Origin: Lentzea flava
GTDB taxonomy: Bacteria > Actinomycetota > Actinomycetes > Mycobacteriales > Pseudonocardiaceae
Reading direction: 5' to 3'
NCBI RefSeq assembly: GCF_014648475.1
Contig: NZ_BMRE01000050.1
Span: 1-63,397 of the forward strand
DNA length: 63,397 nt
This document shows, piece by piece, positions 34,790 through 42,915 of this stretch; positions within the stretch are counted from its first letter, which is position 1; each line of letters starts with the position of its first letter. A model generated the notes under the pieces. That model was not told where the DNA came from. It ran no database searches and saw only the letters and a list, made by a program, of their open reading frames with translations. The translations under genes and the position numbers were made by a program.

Positions 34790-35094
34790 GGAGTCATTCC
34801 TACCGTCCGGTAACTGCTGAGCGAAAGGTGTGCATCGAGCACGGCGCGCAACACCGGCTCGTCCGCGGCCAGTTCGGCGGTGACGAGGTGCTCGTCGACC
34901 GGCCCGTCCAGCGCGGCGGCCTCCATGCGCGCGGTCAGCTTGTTCTGCCAGCGGTGATCGAGCGCCAGCAGCAGTTCGTTCAGTGAGGAGAAGACGTCCG
35001 GATCCACGATCAGCGGTGCGGACGGGTCGCGCCGGGCGTCGCGCAGCACGGCGTCGAGTGCGTCACGGCGGCGGTAGTGGTCTGCCCAGCCCAT
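34786..35094 (-). CDS. Hypothetical protein, 102 residues, in TetR-controlled operon
   Basis: The protein (MGWADHYRRRDALDAVLRDA) is mostly helical and has the motif HRWQNKLTARMEAAA. I do not recognise a family by name. It has no signal peptide or membrane helix. The ATG is the first in frame outside the operator region, and its stop overlaps the SDR start. It is the first gene of the SDR operon. Confidence 0.6.
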   Translation of the reverse strand: MGWADHYRRRDALDAVLRDARRDPSAPLIVDPDVFSSLNELLLALDHRWQNKLTARMEAAALDGPVDEHLVTAELAADEPVLRAVLDAHLSLSSYRTVGMTP

Positions 35095-35116
35095 GTCTCG
35101 TACCCCCGGTCTCTCG

Positions 35117-35131
35117 CATACTCCTGGTATG
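35117..35131. promoter_or_regulatory. Small palindrome CATAC-N5-GTATG
   Basis: This is a perfect 5-bp inverted repeat in the divergent SDR/TetR promoter, next to a larger one with the same half-site CATAC. It is probably a secondary site for the TetR protein or part of the SDR operon promoter. Confidence 0.45.
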
Positions 35132-35138
35132 ACACGAC

Positions 35139-35166
35139 CATACCACCGGTACGTACCGTCGGTATG
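35139..35166. promoter_or_regulatory. 28-bp TetR operator candidate
   Basis: CATACCACCGGTAC is followed directly by GTACCGTCGGTATG, matching as an inverted repeat at 12 of 14 positions. It lies between the divergent SDR operon and the TetR gene and would cover both promoters. Confidence 0.6.
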
Positions 35167-35183
35167 TGAGATACGTTGCGGCC

Positions 35184-35774
35184 GTGCGAACACGACGGGC
35201 GGAGTACTCGGAGTCGACCAGGCAGGCGCTCGTGGACAGCGCCGTCGACCTGTTCACCAAGCGCGGGTACGCCGGGACCTCGCTCGACGAGGTCGTCAAA
35301 CGCGCCCGCGTGACCAAAGGCGCGCTCTACCACCACTTCAGCGGCAAGCAGGCGTTGTTCGAGGCGGCGTTCGCGCAGGTCGAGACGCGGGCGATCGAGT
35401 CGCTCACCGCGGTGGTCACGGCGGACGGTGACGCGTGGGACACCGCGGTCGCCGGCCTGCGGGCGTACGTCCGCAAGTGCCTGGACCCCGAGTACCAGCG
35501 GATCATCATCCACGAGGCGCCGGTCGTGATGGGCTGGGAACGCTGGCGTGAGGCGGAGGAGCACTTCAGCTTCGGTCTGCTCCGCACGGCCGTTCAGCTG
35601 CTCGTCGACGCGGGGGAGATCGAGGAAGCGCCCGTGGAGATCATGGCCAGGTTGCTGTTCGGCGCGTTGTCCGCGGGTGCCAGCACGATCGCGAGCTCGT
35701 CCGACCCGAAGCGCACCGGGCGCGAGGTGGAACGCGCGATCCTGCGCGTGCTGGAGGGTTTGCGCACGAAGTAG
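35184..35774 (+). CDS. TetR-family transcriptional regulator
   Basis: The 196-residue protein has an N-terminal helix-turn-helix (GYAGTSLDEVVKRA then VTKGALYHHFSGKQ) and a C-terminal ligand domain of TetR_C type. The GTG chosen leaves the usual short tail before the first helix; an in-frame GTG 18 bp upstream would put the start inside the operator palindrome. It is divergent from the small gene and SDR and probably represses both itself and them. Confidence 0.85.
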   Translation: MRTRRAEYSESTRQALVDSAVDLFTKRGYAGTSLDEVVKRARVTKGALYHHFSGKQALFEAAFAQVETRAIESLTAVVTADGDAWDTAVAGLRAYVRKCLDPEYQRIIIHEAPVVMGWERWREAEEHFSFGLLRTAVQLLVDAGEIEEAPVEIMARLLFGALSAGASTIASSSDPKRTGREVERAILRVLEGLRTK

Positions 35775-35929
35775 CCCGGCCGGTCTTTTGTGGCCGAATC
35801 GTGCACGTGGTTTCCGGTTCGGCCATTCGCGTGCCGTGATCGACCGATGACACAAGGTAATGTGCCGTTTTCCATTTCTGAAGACTTTGGCTCATTCGGA
35901 GTAATGCTCGGTGGTGTTGGCGCCGATCC

Positions 35930-35958
35930 TTGTCCTGTCTGGTGACCGAGTGTAAAAC
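35930..35958 (+). promoter_or_regulatory. Promoter of the first response regulator
   Basis: TTGTCC, a 17-bp spacer and TAAAAC lie 37 bp before the ATG. The spacer contains GGTGACCGAGTG, which is repeated in the same place before the second response regulator (37479-37507). The pairing of both elements supports a real sigma-70-type promoter. Confidence 0.6.
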
Positions 35959-35995
35959 TCGAAATGGTGACCTGAGGGGGGAGGCAGGTGGACGG

Positions 35996-36601
35996 ATGAT
36001 CAAAGTGTTACTCGCCGAGGACGTGCAAATGGTCCGCGGTGCTTTGGTCGCGTTGTTGAACCTTGAACCGGATATCGACGTCGTCGCCTCCGTGGCGAAG
36101 GGCGATGAAATTCTTCCCGCGGTGGTGGCGAACAAGCCGGACGTGGCGGTGCTCGACATCGACCTGCCCGGCATGGACGGGCTGTCCGCCGCCACCGCGA
36201 TCCACGACACCGCCCCGGCGACGCGCACGTTGATCCTCACGAGCCTCGGCAGGCCGGGCACCCTGCGCCGGGCGCTCAACGCCAGGGTCAACGGCTTCAT
36301 CCTCAAGGACGCCCCGATCGGCGAGCTCGCGGCCGCGATCCGCGGTGTGTCCGTCGGGCGACGAGTGATCGACTCCCAGCTCGCGCTGTCGGCGTGGGAC
36401 ACCGACGACTGCGTGCTGACGCCGCGCGAGCTCGAGGTGCTGCGGCTCGCGTCCGACGGGGCCGACGCGACGGAGATCGCGACCACCCTGTTCCTGTCCG
36501 TCGGCACCGTGCGCAACTACCTGACCGCCGCGACGGCCAAGCTCGACGCCCGCAACCGCGTCGACGCGGTCCGCATCGCCCGCAAGTCCGGCTGGTTCTG
36601 A
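35996..36601 (+). CDS. NarL/DesR-type response regulator (copy 1)
   Basis: The 201-residue protein has a receiver domain with Asp9, phosphoacceptor Asp54 (AVLDIDLPG), and the Thr and Lys of LILTSL and GFILKD. A LuxR-type helix-turn-helix is in LTPRELEVLRLASDGADATE and VGTVRNYL. It is a close paralogue of the regulator at 37548, and both promoters are alike. It would be phosphorylated by a DesK-type kinase such as the one at 38165-39256. Target genes are probably the adjoining cluster. Confidence 0.9.
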   Translation: MIKVLLAEDVQMVRGALVALLNLEPDIDVVASVAKGDEILPAVVANKPDVAVLDIDLPGMDGLSAATAIHDTAPATRTLILTSLGRPGTLRRALNARVNGFILKDAPIGELAAAIRGVSVGRRVIDSQLALSAWDTDDCVLTPRELEVLRLASDGADATEIATTLFLSVGTVRNYLTAATAKLDARNRVDAVRIARKSGWF

Positions 36602-36658
36602 CCGCCTTCGAGCAGCCCTCCAGGGGTGGGGCGGACCCTCGACGCCGAGGTGATCAGA

Positions 36659-37327
36659 ATGCTCGAACCAGCGCCCACCCGGCTCGGCCTCGACGGCAAG
36701 ATCGCGATCGTCGCCGGCGGCACCCGAGGTCTCGGGCTGGCCGTCGCGACCAAGCTGTGCGACAACGGCGTCCACGTCGTCCTGCCGTGCCCTGCCGAGG
36801 ATCCTGACGCCGAGCGCGCGCAGATCGTCCTGAGCGGGCGGCCGGGACCGGTGACGTTCCTCGCCGCCGACGCCGCGGACGAGGCCGGCATCCGCGCGGT
36901 GCTCACCGAAGTCACCCAGACCTGGGAACGGCTGGACCTGTACGTCCACCTGGTCACCTCGCCGGACCTCTGGCCGCTGGTGGGCGCGGCCGACGGGCTC
37001 GCCAAGGCGTTCGACGGCGGCGGGCGCGTGGTGGTCGCCGGGTACACCGTGACGCCGGTCGGGGACGCGGTGCGGGAGCTGGCGCTGGGCCTGGCGCAGC
37101 ACCGGGTCGCGGTCAACGCCGTCGTCACGCCGGTGGTCGACCACGGGCCGATGAACACCGATCCCGAACTGATGGCACGCCTCGCCATCCGCTGCCCGTC
37201 CGGCCGCCTCACGGTGCCCGGCGACGTCGCGGACGCGGTGGCGTTGCTGTGCACGGACGAGGCGGCGTGGATCCAGGGCGAGGTGATCACCGTCGACGGC
37301 GGACTCGGGCTGCGACGCGCGGGCTAG
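36659..37327 (+). CDS. SDR-fold protein lacking the catalytic Tyr-Lys pair
   Basis: The 222-residue protein keeps the cofactor fingerprint GGTRGLGLAVA and the SDR C-terminus (DVADAVALL, GEVITVDGG). In the place of Ser...YxxxK it reads RVVVAGYTVTPVGDAVREL, so no Lys follows the Tyr, and the NNAG motif is replaced by VHLVTSP. It is probably not a normal reductase. It may bind a nucleotide or sense redox state, or be decaying. It sits between the two duplicated response regulators. The ATG has a GAGG site; a GTG 33 bp upstream is possible. Confidence 0.7.
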   Translation: MLEPAPTRLGLDGKIAIVAGGTRGLGLAVATKLCDNGVHVVLPCPAEDPDAERAQIVLSGRPGPVTFLAADAADEAGIRAVLTEVTQTWERLDLYVHLVTSPDLWPLVGAADGLAKAFDGGGRVVVAGYTVTPVGDAVRELALGLAQHRVAVNAVVTPVVDHGPMNTDPELMARLAIRCPSGRLTVPGDVADAVALLCTDEAAWIQGEVITVDGGLGLRRAG

Positions 37328-37478
37328 ACCGGTCCCTGGCCGGAAACGGCCGCAATCGTCACGGCCGCCGATCACGCTCCGATGCCGGTGACTGTTCCAT
37401 TTGCAGCATCCCCCGCTGACGGAAAGTCATCGCGCGATCACGGATTCGTGATCGCGTTAGGGCATTCGGCCCAACTGC

Positions 37479-37507
37479 TTGTCGGACCCGGTGACCGAGT
37501 GTAGAAA
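37479..37507 (+). promoter_or_regulatory. Promoter of the second response regulator
   Basis: TTGTCG, a 17-bp spacer with GGTGACCGAGTG, and TAGAAA repeat the arrangement at 35930. Confidence 0.6.
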
Positions 37508-37547
37508 CCCTTTTAGGACAAGCGTCTGACGGCTTGGGGGAAGCTCG

Positions 37548-38153
37548 ATGATTAGCGTGTTGCTCGCCGAGGACGTGCAAATGGTCAGGGGTGCGCTCGA
37601 AACCCTCTTGAACCTGGAGCCGGATATAGAAGTCGTTGCGTCCGTCGCAACCGGTGGCGAAATCGTGCCGGCGGTTAACAAGAATAGGCCGGATGTGGCG
37701 GTGCTCGACATCGACCTGCCCGGCATGGACGGGCTTTCCGCCGCCATGATGATTCACGAGAGCTCCCCGGCCACGCGCACGCTGATCCTCACCAGCCTCG
37801 GCAGACCGGGCACCCTGCGCAGGGCGCTGAACGCACGGGTGAACGGCTTCATCCTCAAGGACTCACCGGTGAACGAGCTCGCCGACGCGATTCGCGGGGT
37901 CGCCGTCGGTCGCCGGGTGATCGACACCCAGCTGGCGCTCGCCGCGTGGGACGGTGACGAGTGCCCGCTCACCCCGCGCGAGCTGGAGGTGCTGCGGCAC
38001 GCCGCGGACGGCGCCAGCGCCACCGAGATCGCCGAGGTGTTGTTCCTGTCCGTGGGCACCGTGCGCAACTACCTCACGACGGCGTCGGCCAAGCTGGACG
38101 CCCGCAACCGCATCGACGCGGTGCGCATCGCCCGCACCTCCGGCTGGCTCTGA
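37548..38153 (+). CDS. NarL/DesR-type response regulator (copy 2)
   Basis: The 201-residue paralogue of the regulator at 35996 shows the same receiver (Asp54 in AVLDIDLPG) and LuxR-type output domain (LTPRELEVLRHAADGASATE). Most differences are in the first 50 residues and around residue 67, consistent with divergence in partner recognition. It converges with the histidine kinase gene with only 11 bp between the stops. Confidence 0.9.
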   Translation: MISVLLAEDVQMVRGALETLLNLEPDIEVVASVATGGEIVPAVNKNRPDVAVLDIDLPGMDGLSAAMMIHESSPATRTLILTSLGRPGTLRRALNARVNGFILKDSPVNELADAIRGVAVGRRVIDTQLALAAWDGDECPLTPRELEVLRHAADGASATEIAEVLFLSVGTVRNYLTTASAKLDARNRIDAVRIARTSGWL

Positions 38154-38164
38154 GGCGCCACCGC

Positions 38165-39256
38165 TCAGTCGCGCACCAGGGGGATCGTGCTGCGCAGGTG
38201 GAAACGGCCGTCGTCGGTGCGCCGGGCGACGAGTTCGCCGCTCACCTGGTCCACCCGCTCCGCGAGGTTCTGCAGGCCGCTGCTGGTCGGGTCGGCCTCG
38301 TCCTCGCGCACGCCGTCGTTGATGATGTCCAGCACGACGACGTTCGTGGTCTGCCGGACGTTGATGTGGCACTCCTCGGCCTTGCTGTGCCGCAACACGT
38401 TCGTCACGCCTTCGCGCAGCACGGTGGCGAGCACGGTCTCCACCTCGTCCGGCAGCGAGTCGTGCTCGACGGACGCCCGCACGTCCACGCCGGCCGCCGC
38501 GAGCAGCGCCTGGGCCGAGGTGGACGCCTCCTCGAACGACATCGGCCGGTACCCGTGCGCGACGGCGCGCACGTCGGCCAGCGCGTGGCCCGCGACGTCG
38601 ACGATCTCCTCCAGCTGGCCCCGTGCCTGGTCGGGGTCGTCGAGCAGCAGCCGGTGGCTCAGCTCGCTCTTCAGCTTGATCGCCGAGAGGCTGTAGCCGA
38701 GCAGGTCGTGCAGGTCGCGGGAGACGCGGGCGCGTTCCGCCCGGTGCGCGTTCCTGACGTTCTGCACCAGCTCCGCGAACCACGGCAGGCCGTACAACAG
38801 CAGTGCCACCGTCGTCGTCGCGACCGCGGACAGCGCCATCTGCGCCGGCGAGGGCTGCATGAGTGCGCCGAACACGACCGTCGCCGCGACGATCCCCAGC
38901 CCCGCCGCCTTGGGCCACACGACCAGCGCGCTGGCCGCGACGAAGCCGGTCGTGCCGGCGGGCGGGTGGCCGAACGCCAGCACCGGCCCGATCACCAGAG
39001 CGGCCTGCACCGCCAGCAGGACGTGCCCCAGCGGTGGGCGCACCGTGACGAACGGGCGGCTGAAGTACGCGAGCTGAAGCGCCGTCACGGCGCCAACGGC
39101 CGCGATCTCGAACGTCGACCGGAGCGGATCGAGGTCCCGCGTGAAGACGAGGGCCGCGTCGACCAGTGCGAGGCCGCACACGATCAGCACGGTTGTCCGC
39201 GTGACATGCGATGCCGTCGGCGTAGTGACAGCGGCCATGCCACCTGAACGACCCAC
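38165..39256 (-). CDS. DesK/NarX-type sensor histidine kinase
   Basis: The protein of about 363 residues has six hydrophobic helices in the first 155 residues, a HisKA_3 dimerisation helix with the phosphorylated His in SRDLHDLLGYSLS, and a HATPase domain (EGVTNVLRHSKA N-box and SSGLQNLAERV). It is the likely partner of one or both response regulators that end next to it. The GTG chosen has GGGTGAGG upstream; an ATG 18 bp downstream (MAAVTTP) is the alternative. It is divergent from the SARP gene. Confidence 0.87.
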   Translation of the reverse strand: MGRSGGMAAVTTPTASHVTRTTVLIVCGLALVDAALVFTRDLDPLRSTFEIAAVGAVTALQLAYFSRPFVTVRPPLGHVLLAVQAALVIGPVLAFGHPPAGTTGFVAASALVVWPKAAGLGIVAATVVFGALMQPSPAQMALSAVATTTVALLLYGLPWFAELVQNVRNAHRAERARVSRDLHDLLGYSLSAIKLKSELSHRLLLDDPDQARGQLEEIVDVAGHALADVRAVAHGYRPMSFEEASTSAQALLAAAGVDVRASVEHDSLPDEVETVLATVLREGVTNVLRHSKAEECHINVRQTTNVVVLDIINDGVREDEADPTSSGLQNLAERVDQVSGELVARRTDDGRFHLRSTIPLVRD

Positions 39257-39442
39257 GGATGCCTCACCCCCACAGGTGCCCGTTGTCGATGAACGTGATC
39301 CTACGGCGGAACAACGGCCGTCGTAGCGGTGAACACGGAGCGCGTTCACATGATCACTGCGTGAATTTCTCACGTGGTCGCACAGGACCACGCCACTGAG
39401 GACTCGTGCCGTGCTCCGTGGCGTGCACAAGCGCTGCTCGGG

Positions 39443-39457
39443 TGCACTTGAAGTGCA
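39443..39457. promoter_or_regulatory. Operator-like inverted repeat before the SARP gene
   Basis: TGCACTT-G-AAGTGCA is a perfect 7-bp inverted repeat 33 bp upstream of the SARP start. It may bind one of the local regulators or overlap the SARP promoter. Only symmetry and position support it. Confidence 0.4.
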
Positions 39458-39489
39458 GATCCCGTACTGGTCGACAGGGGGAAGGACCG

Positions 39490-40305
39490 ATGGAGATCAA
39501 GGTTTTGGGACCGCTGGAAGCCCGTGAGAACGGCGTGTCCATCACGCCGACCGCGAGCAAGCCGCGGCAGCTGCTCGCACTGCTCGCGCTGCAGGCCGGT
39601 CACGTCGTCACCGTGCCCACGCTCATCGAAGAGCTGTGGGGGATGGCCCCGCCGCGCAGTGCGCTCACGACGTTGCAGACCTACGTGCTCCAGGTGCGCC
39701 GCAAGATCAACGCGGCGATGCCGGGAGAGGACGTCGCGGCGGCGAAGGACGTGCTGGTCACCCGCTACGGCGGCTACCTGCTCAACGTGGCGCCGGAGAA
39801 CGTCGACGTCCGCAGCTACGAGCGGCTCGCCACGGCGGGCCAGCGCGCGATGGAGACCGGTGACCTCGAGTCCGCGTCCCGGCTGCTCGGCCAGGCGCTC
39901 GAGGTGTGGCGCGGACCGGTGCTGGTCGACGTCCAGGTCGGCACGAAGCTCGCCATGGAGGTCACCCGGCTGCAGGAGAGCCGGCTCGGCGTGCTGGAGT
40001 CGCGCATCGACGCCGATCTCCGGCTGGGCAGGCACCAGTCGATGATCAGCGAGCTGTCGATGCTCACGGCGCAGCACCCGATGCACGAGAACCTCTGCGC
40101 GCAGTACATGCTCTCCCTGTACCGCTCCGGCAGGCAGTGGCGGGCGCTGGAGGCCTTCCAGGCGCTGCGCGACACGTTGATCGAGGAGCTGGGCCTCGAA
40201 CCGTCGATGCGGCTGCGGCAGTTGCAGCGCGCGATCCTCAGCTCGGATCCGGCGCTGGACACGTCGATGTCCGTGAAGTCGCTGGAACGTCAGCTCGCCG
40301 GTTAG
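39490..40305 (+). CDS. SARP-family pathway activator (AfsR/DnrI type)
   Basis: The 271-residue protein has an OmpR-like winged helix (residues 1-95, SKPRQLLALLALQAG and LQTYVLQVRRKI) and a bacterial transcriptional activation domain (about 96-245, ending EELGLEPSMRLRQLQRAIL). Small SARPs of this size, such as DnrI and ActII-ORF4, switch on antibiotic clusters. The ATG follows GGGGGAAGGA. It starts the rightward unit with ilvB 12 bp downstream and marks the left side of the cluster. Confidence 0.92.
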   Translation: MEIKVLGPLEARENGVSITPTASKPRQLLALLALQAGHVVTVPTLIEELWGMAPPRSALTTLQTYVLQVRRKINAAMPGEDVAAAKDVLVTRYGGYLLNVAPENVDVRSYERLATAGQRAMETGDLESASRLLGQALEVWRGPVLVDVQVGTKLAMEVTRLQESRLGVLESRIDADLRLGRHQSMISELSMLTAQHPMHENLCAQYMLSLYRSGRQWRALEAFQALRDTLIEELGLEPSMRLRQLQRAILSSDPALDTSMSVKSLERQLAG

Positions 40306-40317
40306 CCCGCCGACGTC

Positions 40318-42024
40318 ATGAACGGTGCGCTGGCATTGATCAAGGCACTCGAGGCCGTCGGGTGCGAGACGGTGTTCGGCATTCCCGGCGGGGCGATCCT
40401 GCCCGCCTACGACCCGTTGTTCGACTCGGCGAAGATCCGGCACGTGCTGACGAGGCACGAACAGGGCGCCGGGCACGCGGCCTCCGGCTACGCGCAGGCG
40501 ACCGGCAGGGTCGGCGTGTGCATGGCGACGTCGGGGCCGGGCGCGACGAACCTGGTGACGCCGCTCGCCGACGCCTACCTGGACTCGTTGCCGGTGGTGG
40601 CGATCACCGGCCAGGTGGCCAGACCGGTGATCGGGACGGATGCCTTCCAGGAGGCGGACATCCGCAGCATCACGCTGCCGATCACCAAGCACAGCTACCA
40701 GGTGACCGATCCGGACGACATCCCGCACGTGATCGCCGAGGCGTTCACCCTCGCCGCGTCCGGCAGACCAGGTCCGGTGCTGGTCGACCTGCCCAAGGAC
40801 GTCCTCGCCGCACCCGCCGCGTGGACGGAGCCCGAGCCGCCCGTCGTCGTGCGGCCACGGCTCGATCCCGCTGGGGTGCGCCAGGCGGCGGACCTGCTGG
40901 CCCGCGCCGAGCGGCCGGTGTTCTACGTCGGCGGCGGAGTGGTGCGTGCCGGTGCCGCGGCTCTTCTGCTGGAGCTCGCGGAACGCACCGGCGTGCCCGT
41001 CGTGACGACGCTGATGGCGCGCGGGGCCTTCCCCGACTCGCACCCGCAGCACCTCGGCATGCCGGGCATGCACGGCACGGTCGCGGCCGTGGCGGCGATG
41101 CAGAAGGCGGACCTGCTGGTGGCACTGGGAGCGCGGTTCGACGACCGGGTGACCGGGTCGCTCGCGCGGTTCGCACCGGAGGCGCTCGTCGTGCACGCGG
41201 ACATCGACCCCGCGGAGATCTCCAAGAACCGCAGGGCCGACGTGCCGCTGGTCGGCGACTGCCGTGACGTGTTGCGCGCGTTGAACGCTTCTGTCACCAC
41301 GGGTGGCGACCTCGGCGCGTGGTGGGCGTACCTGGACGGGCTGCGGACGACGTTCCCGCTCGGTTACGACTGGCCGGAGGACGGCTCGCTCGCACCGCAG
41401 TACGTGATCTCCCGGATCGGCGAGCTCGTCGGGCCGGAGGCGATCTACACCTCCGGGGTCGGCCAGCACCAGATGTGGGCGGCGCAGTTCGTGCGCTACG
41501 AGCGGCCGGGGTCGTTCATCAACTCCGGCGGGCTCGGCACGATGGGCTTCGCCGTGCCCGCCGCGATGGGTGCCGTGTGCGGCGCGCCGGACCGGCAGGT
41601 GTGGGCGATCGACGGCGACGGCTGCTTCCAGATGACCAACCAGGAGCTGGCGACGTGCGCGCTGGAGGGCCTGCCGATCAAGGTCGCGGTGATCAACAAC
41701 GGCAACCTCGGCATGGTCAGGCAGTGGCAGAACCTGTTCTACGGCAGCAGGTACTCGCAGACCTCGCTCGGCTCGACACCGGACTTCGCGCTGCTGGCGG
41801 AGGCGATGGGCTGCGTCGGCCTGCGGTGCTCGTCGCGGCCGGGGGTGGACGACGTGGTGCGCGAGGCGATGGCCGTGCGCGACCGGCCGGTGGTGATCGA
41901 CTTCGTCGTCGGCGCGGACGCCCAGGTGTGGCCGATGGTCGCCGCGGGCACGGGCAACGACGAGATCATGACCGCACGTGGTCTGCGGCCGCTGTGCGAC
42001 TCCGACACGGGGGAGGACCTCTGA
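40318..42024 (+). CDS. ilvB: Acetolactate synthase, large subunit
   Basis: The 568-residue ThDP enzyme condenses two pyruvates, or pyruvate and 2-oxobutyrate, in branched-chain amino acid synthesis. Glu48 (RHEQGAGHAA) activates the cofactor. The ThDP motif runs from DGDGCFQMT to NNGNLGMV, and the C-terminus AQVWPMVAAGTGNDEIM is that of true actinobacterial IlvB. A small-subunit gene overlaps it by TGATG. Being next to the SARP gene, it is probably a second, cluster-controlled copy that supplies a branched precursor or resists inhibition. A sugar-branching enzyme (YerE type) is the less likely alternative. Confidence 0.9.
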   Translation: MNGALALIKALEAVGCETVFGIPGGAILPAYDPLFDSAKIRHVLTRHEQGAGHAASGYAQATGRVGVCMATSGPGATNLVTPLADAYLDSLPVVAITGQVARPVIGTDAFQEADIRSITLPITKHSYQVTDPDDIPHVIAEAFTLAASGRPGPVLVDLPKDVLAAPAAWTEPEPPVVVRPRLDPAGVRQAADLLARAERPVFYVGGGVVRAGAAALLLELAERTGVPVVTTLMARGAFPDSHPQHLGMPGMHGTVAAVAAMQKADLLVALGARFDDRVTGSLARFAPEALVVHADIDPAEISKNRRADVPLVGDCRDVLRALNASVTTGGDLGAWWAYLDGLRTTFPLGYDWPEDGSLAPQYVISRIGELVGPEAIYTSGVGQHQMWAAQFVRYERPGSFINSGGLGTMGFAVPAAMGAVCGAPDRQVWAIDGDGCFQMTNQELATCALEGLPIKVAVINNGNLGMVRQWQNLFYGSRYSQTSLGSTPDFALLAEAMGCVGLRCSSRPGVDDVVREAMAVRDRPVVIDFVVGADAQVWPMVAAGTGNDEIMTARGLRPLCDSDTGEDL

Positions 42025-42254
42025 TGCACCGGCTGTCCCTGTTGCTGCGCAACAAGCCCGGCGCGCTGGCGCGGGTCGTGGTGTTGTTCTCCACGCGCGA
42101 CGTCGCCGTGGAGTCGTTGAGCCTCAACCCCGCCGACGCTGACGGTCTGTCCAGATTGGACGTCCAGGTGCGGCTGCGCGAGGGCCGCTCGGTGGACCAG
42201 CTGGTCCACCAGCTGCGCCGCGTAGTCGACCTCTGCGAGGTCTCCGCGGCTTGA
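42024..42254 (+). CDS. ilvN: Acetolactate synthase small subunit, ACT domain only
   Basis: The 76-residue protein is one ACT domain (LLLRNKPGALARVVVLFSTR and ESLSLNPAD). Normal actinobacterial IlvN has about 165 residues with a second domain, so this is a short IlvM-like form and may be less sensitive to valine feedback. It is coupled to ilvB. The large hairpin at 42259 ends the unit. Confidence 0.85.
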   Translation: MHRLSLLLRNKPGALARVVVLFSTRDVAVESLSLNPADADGLSRLDVQVRLREGRSVDQLVHQLRRVVDLCEVSAA

Positions 42255-42258
42255 GAGC

Positions 42259-42307
42259 GATGAAGGGCTCCTTCATCCACCTGACGTGGATGAAGGAGCC
42301 CTTCATC
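42259..42307. repeat. Dispersed palindromic repeat acting as terminator (copy 1)
   Basis: Two perfect 22-nt arms beginning GATGAAGGGCTCC surround the loop CTGAC, between the convergent ilvN and SRPBCC genes. Related palindromes lie at 52290 and 63314, all with TCCAC(C/G)TGA at the centre. Confidence 0.85.
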
Positions 42308-42311
42308 GTTC

Positions 42312-42782
42312 TCAGACGTGCTGGGCGACGACCTTCGCGAACTTCTCCAGGGTCTCGCCGGGGCTGGGGCCGTCGAGGGCCGCGTGGATGAACGAGGCGA
42401 TCTCGCCGTGCCGGTGCAGCTGGGCGTGCGTGAGCCGGACCTCGGTGTCGTCGCCCTTCGGCGTGAAGTCGACCTCGATGAAGCTCGCCTTCTCGTCGTC
42501 GAAGATCGGCCGCCAGTTCGGGCCGACCCGCCAGGTCATCACCAGGCGCCTGCCCGGTTCCCACTCGGTGATGACACCCCAGGCGATCTCCTCGCCGTCC
42601 GCGCCGCGCTCGAAGTACCTGCCGCCGACCCTGCCCTCGAAGGTGATCGACTCGCGCTGCGCGACGAACACGTGCGAGGAGGGCCACCACTCGAGCGGCC
42701 GTTCGGTGAAGATCTTGAAGGCCTGTTCCGGTGAGGCCTGCACCGTGACCGACTTGCTGACGTCGGGCACCTGCTCGGACAT
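42312..42782 (-). CDS. SRPBCC (AHSA1-like) domain protein
   Basis: The 156-residue protein fits the START/Bet v1-like AHSA1 family: VTVQASPEQAFKIFTERPLE, then WEPGRRLVMTW, and FTPKGDDTEVRLTHAQL. Such proteins bind hydrophobic ligands; in polyketide clusters some members act as cyclases or carriers, others are general. AGGAGG precedes the ATG. It is divergent from the SnoaL-like gene. Confidence 0.8.
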   Translation of the reverse strand: MSEQVPDVSKSVTVQASPEQAFKIFTERPLEWWPSSHVFVAQRESITFEGRVGGRYFERGADGEEIAWGVITEWEPGRRLVMTWRVGPNWRPIFDDEKASFIEVDFTPKGDDTEVRLTHAQLHRHGEIASFIHAALDGPSPGETLEKFAKVVAQHV

Positions 42783-42915
42783 GAGACCTCCTTGTACGTC
42801 AACGGTTTCGTGAGCCAGCTTCGCCCGCGCGGGTGGACGTGGAATGGAACGGAACTTGAGCGGGTTTCCAGCCGGTTCGCGCATCGTGGTGGCAGACGAA
42901 TCGGGAGGAGCTGTC

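Noticed and set aside
39448..39470. TTGAAG with TACTGG as the SARP promoter
   Set aside because: The spacing between the hexamers is only 11 bp, too short for a sigma-70-type promoter, so I list only the inverted repeat.
40318..42024. The acetolactate synthase as a YerE-type two-carbon sugar-branching enzyme
   Set aside because: The C-terminal AQVWPMVAAGT pattern and a coupled ACT-domain subunit fit true acetolactate synthase. The C-methyltransferase already explains sugar branching.
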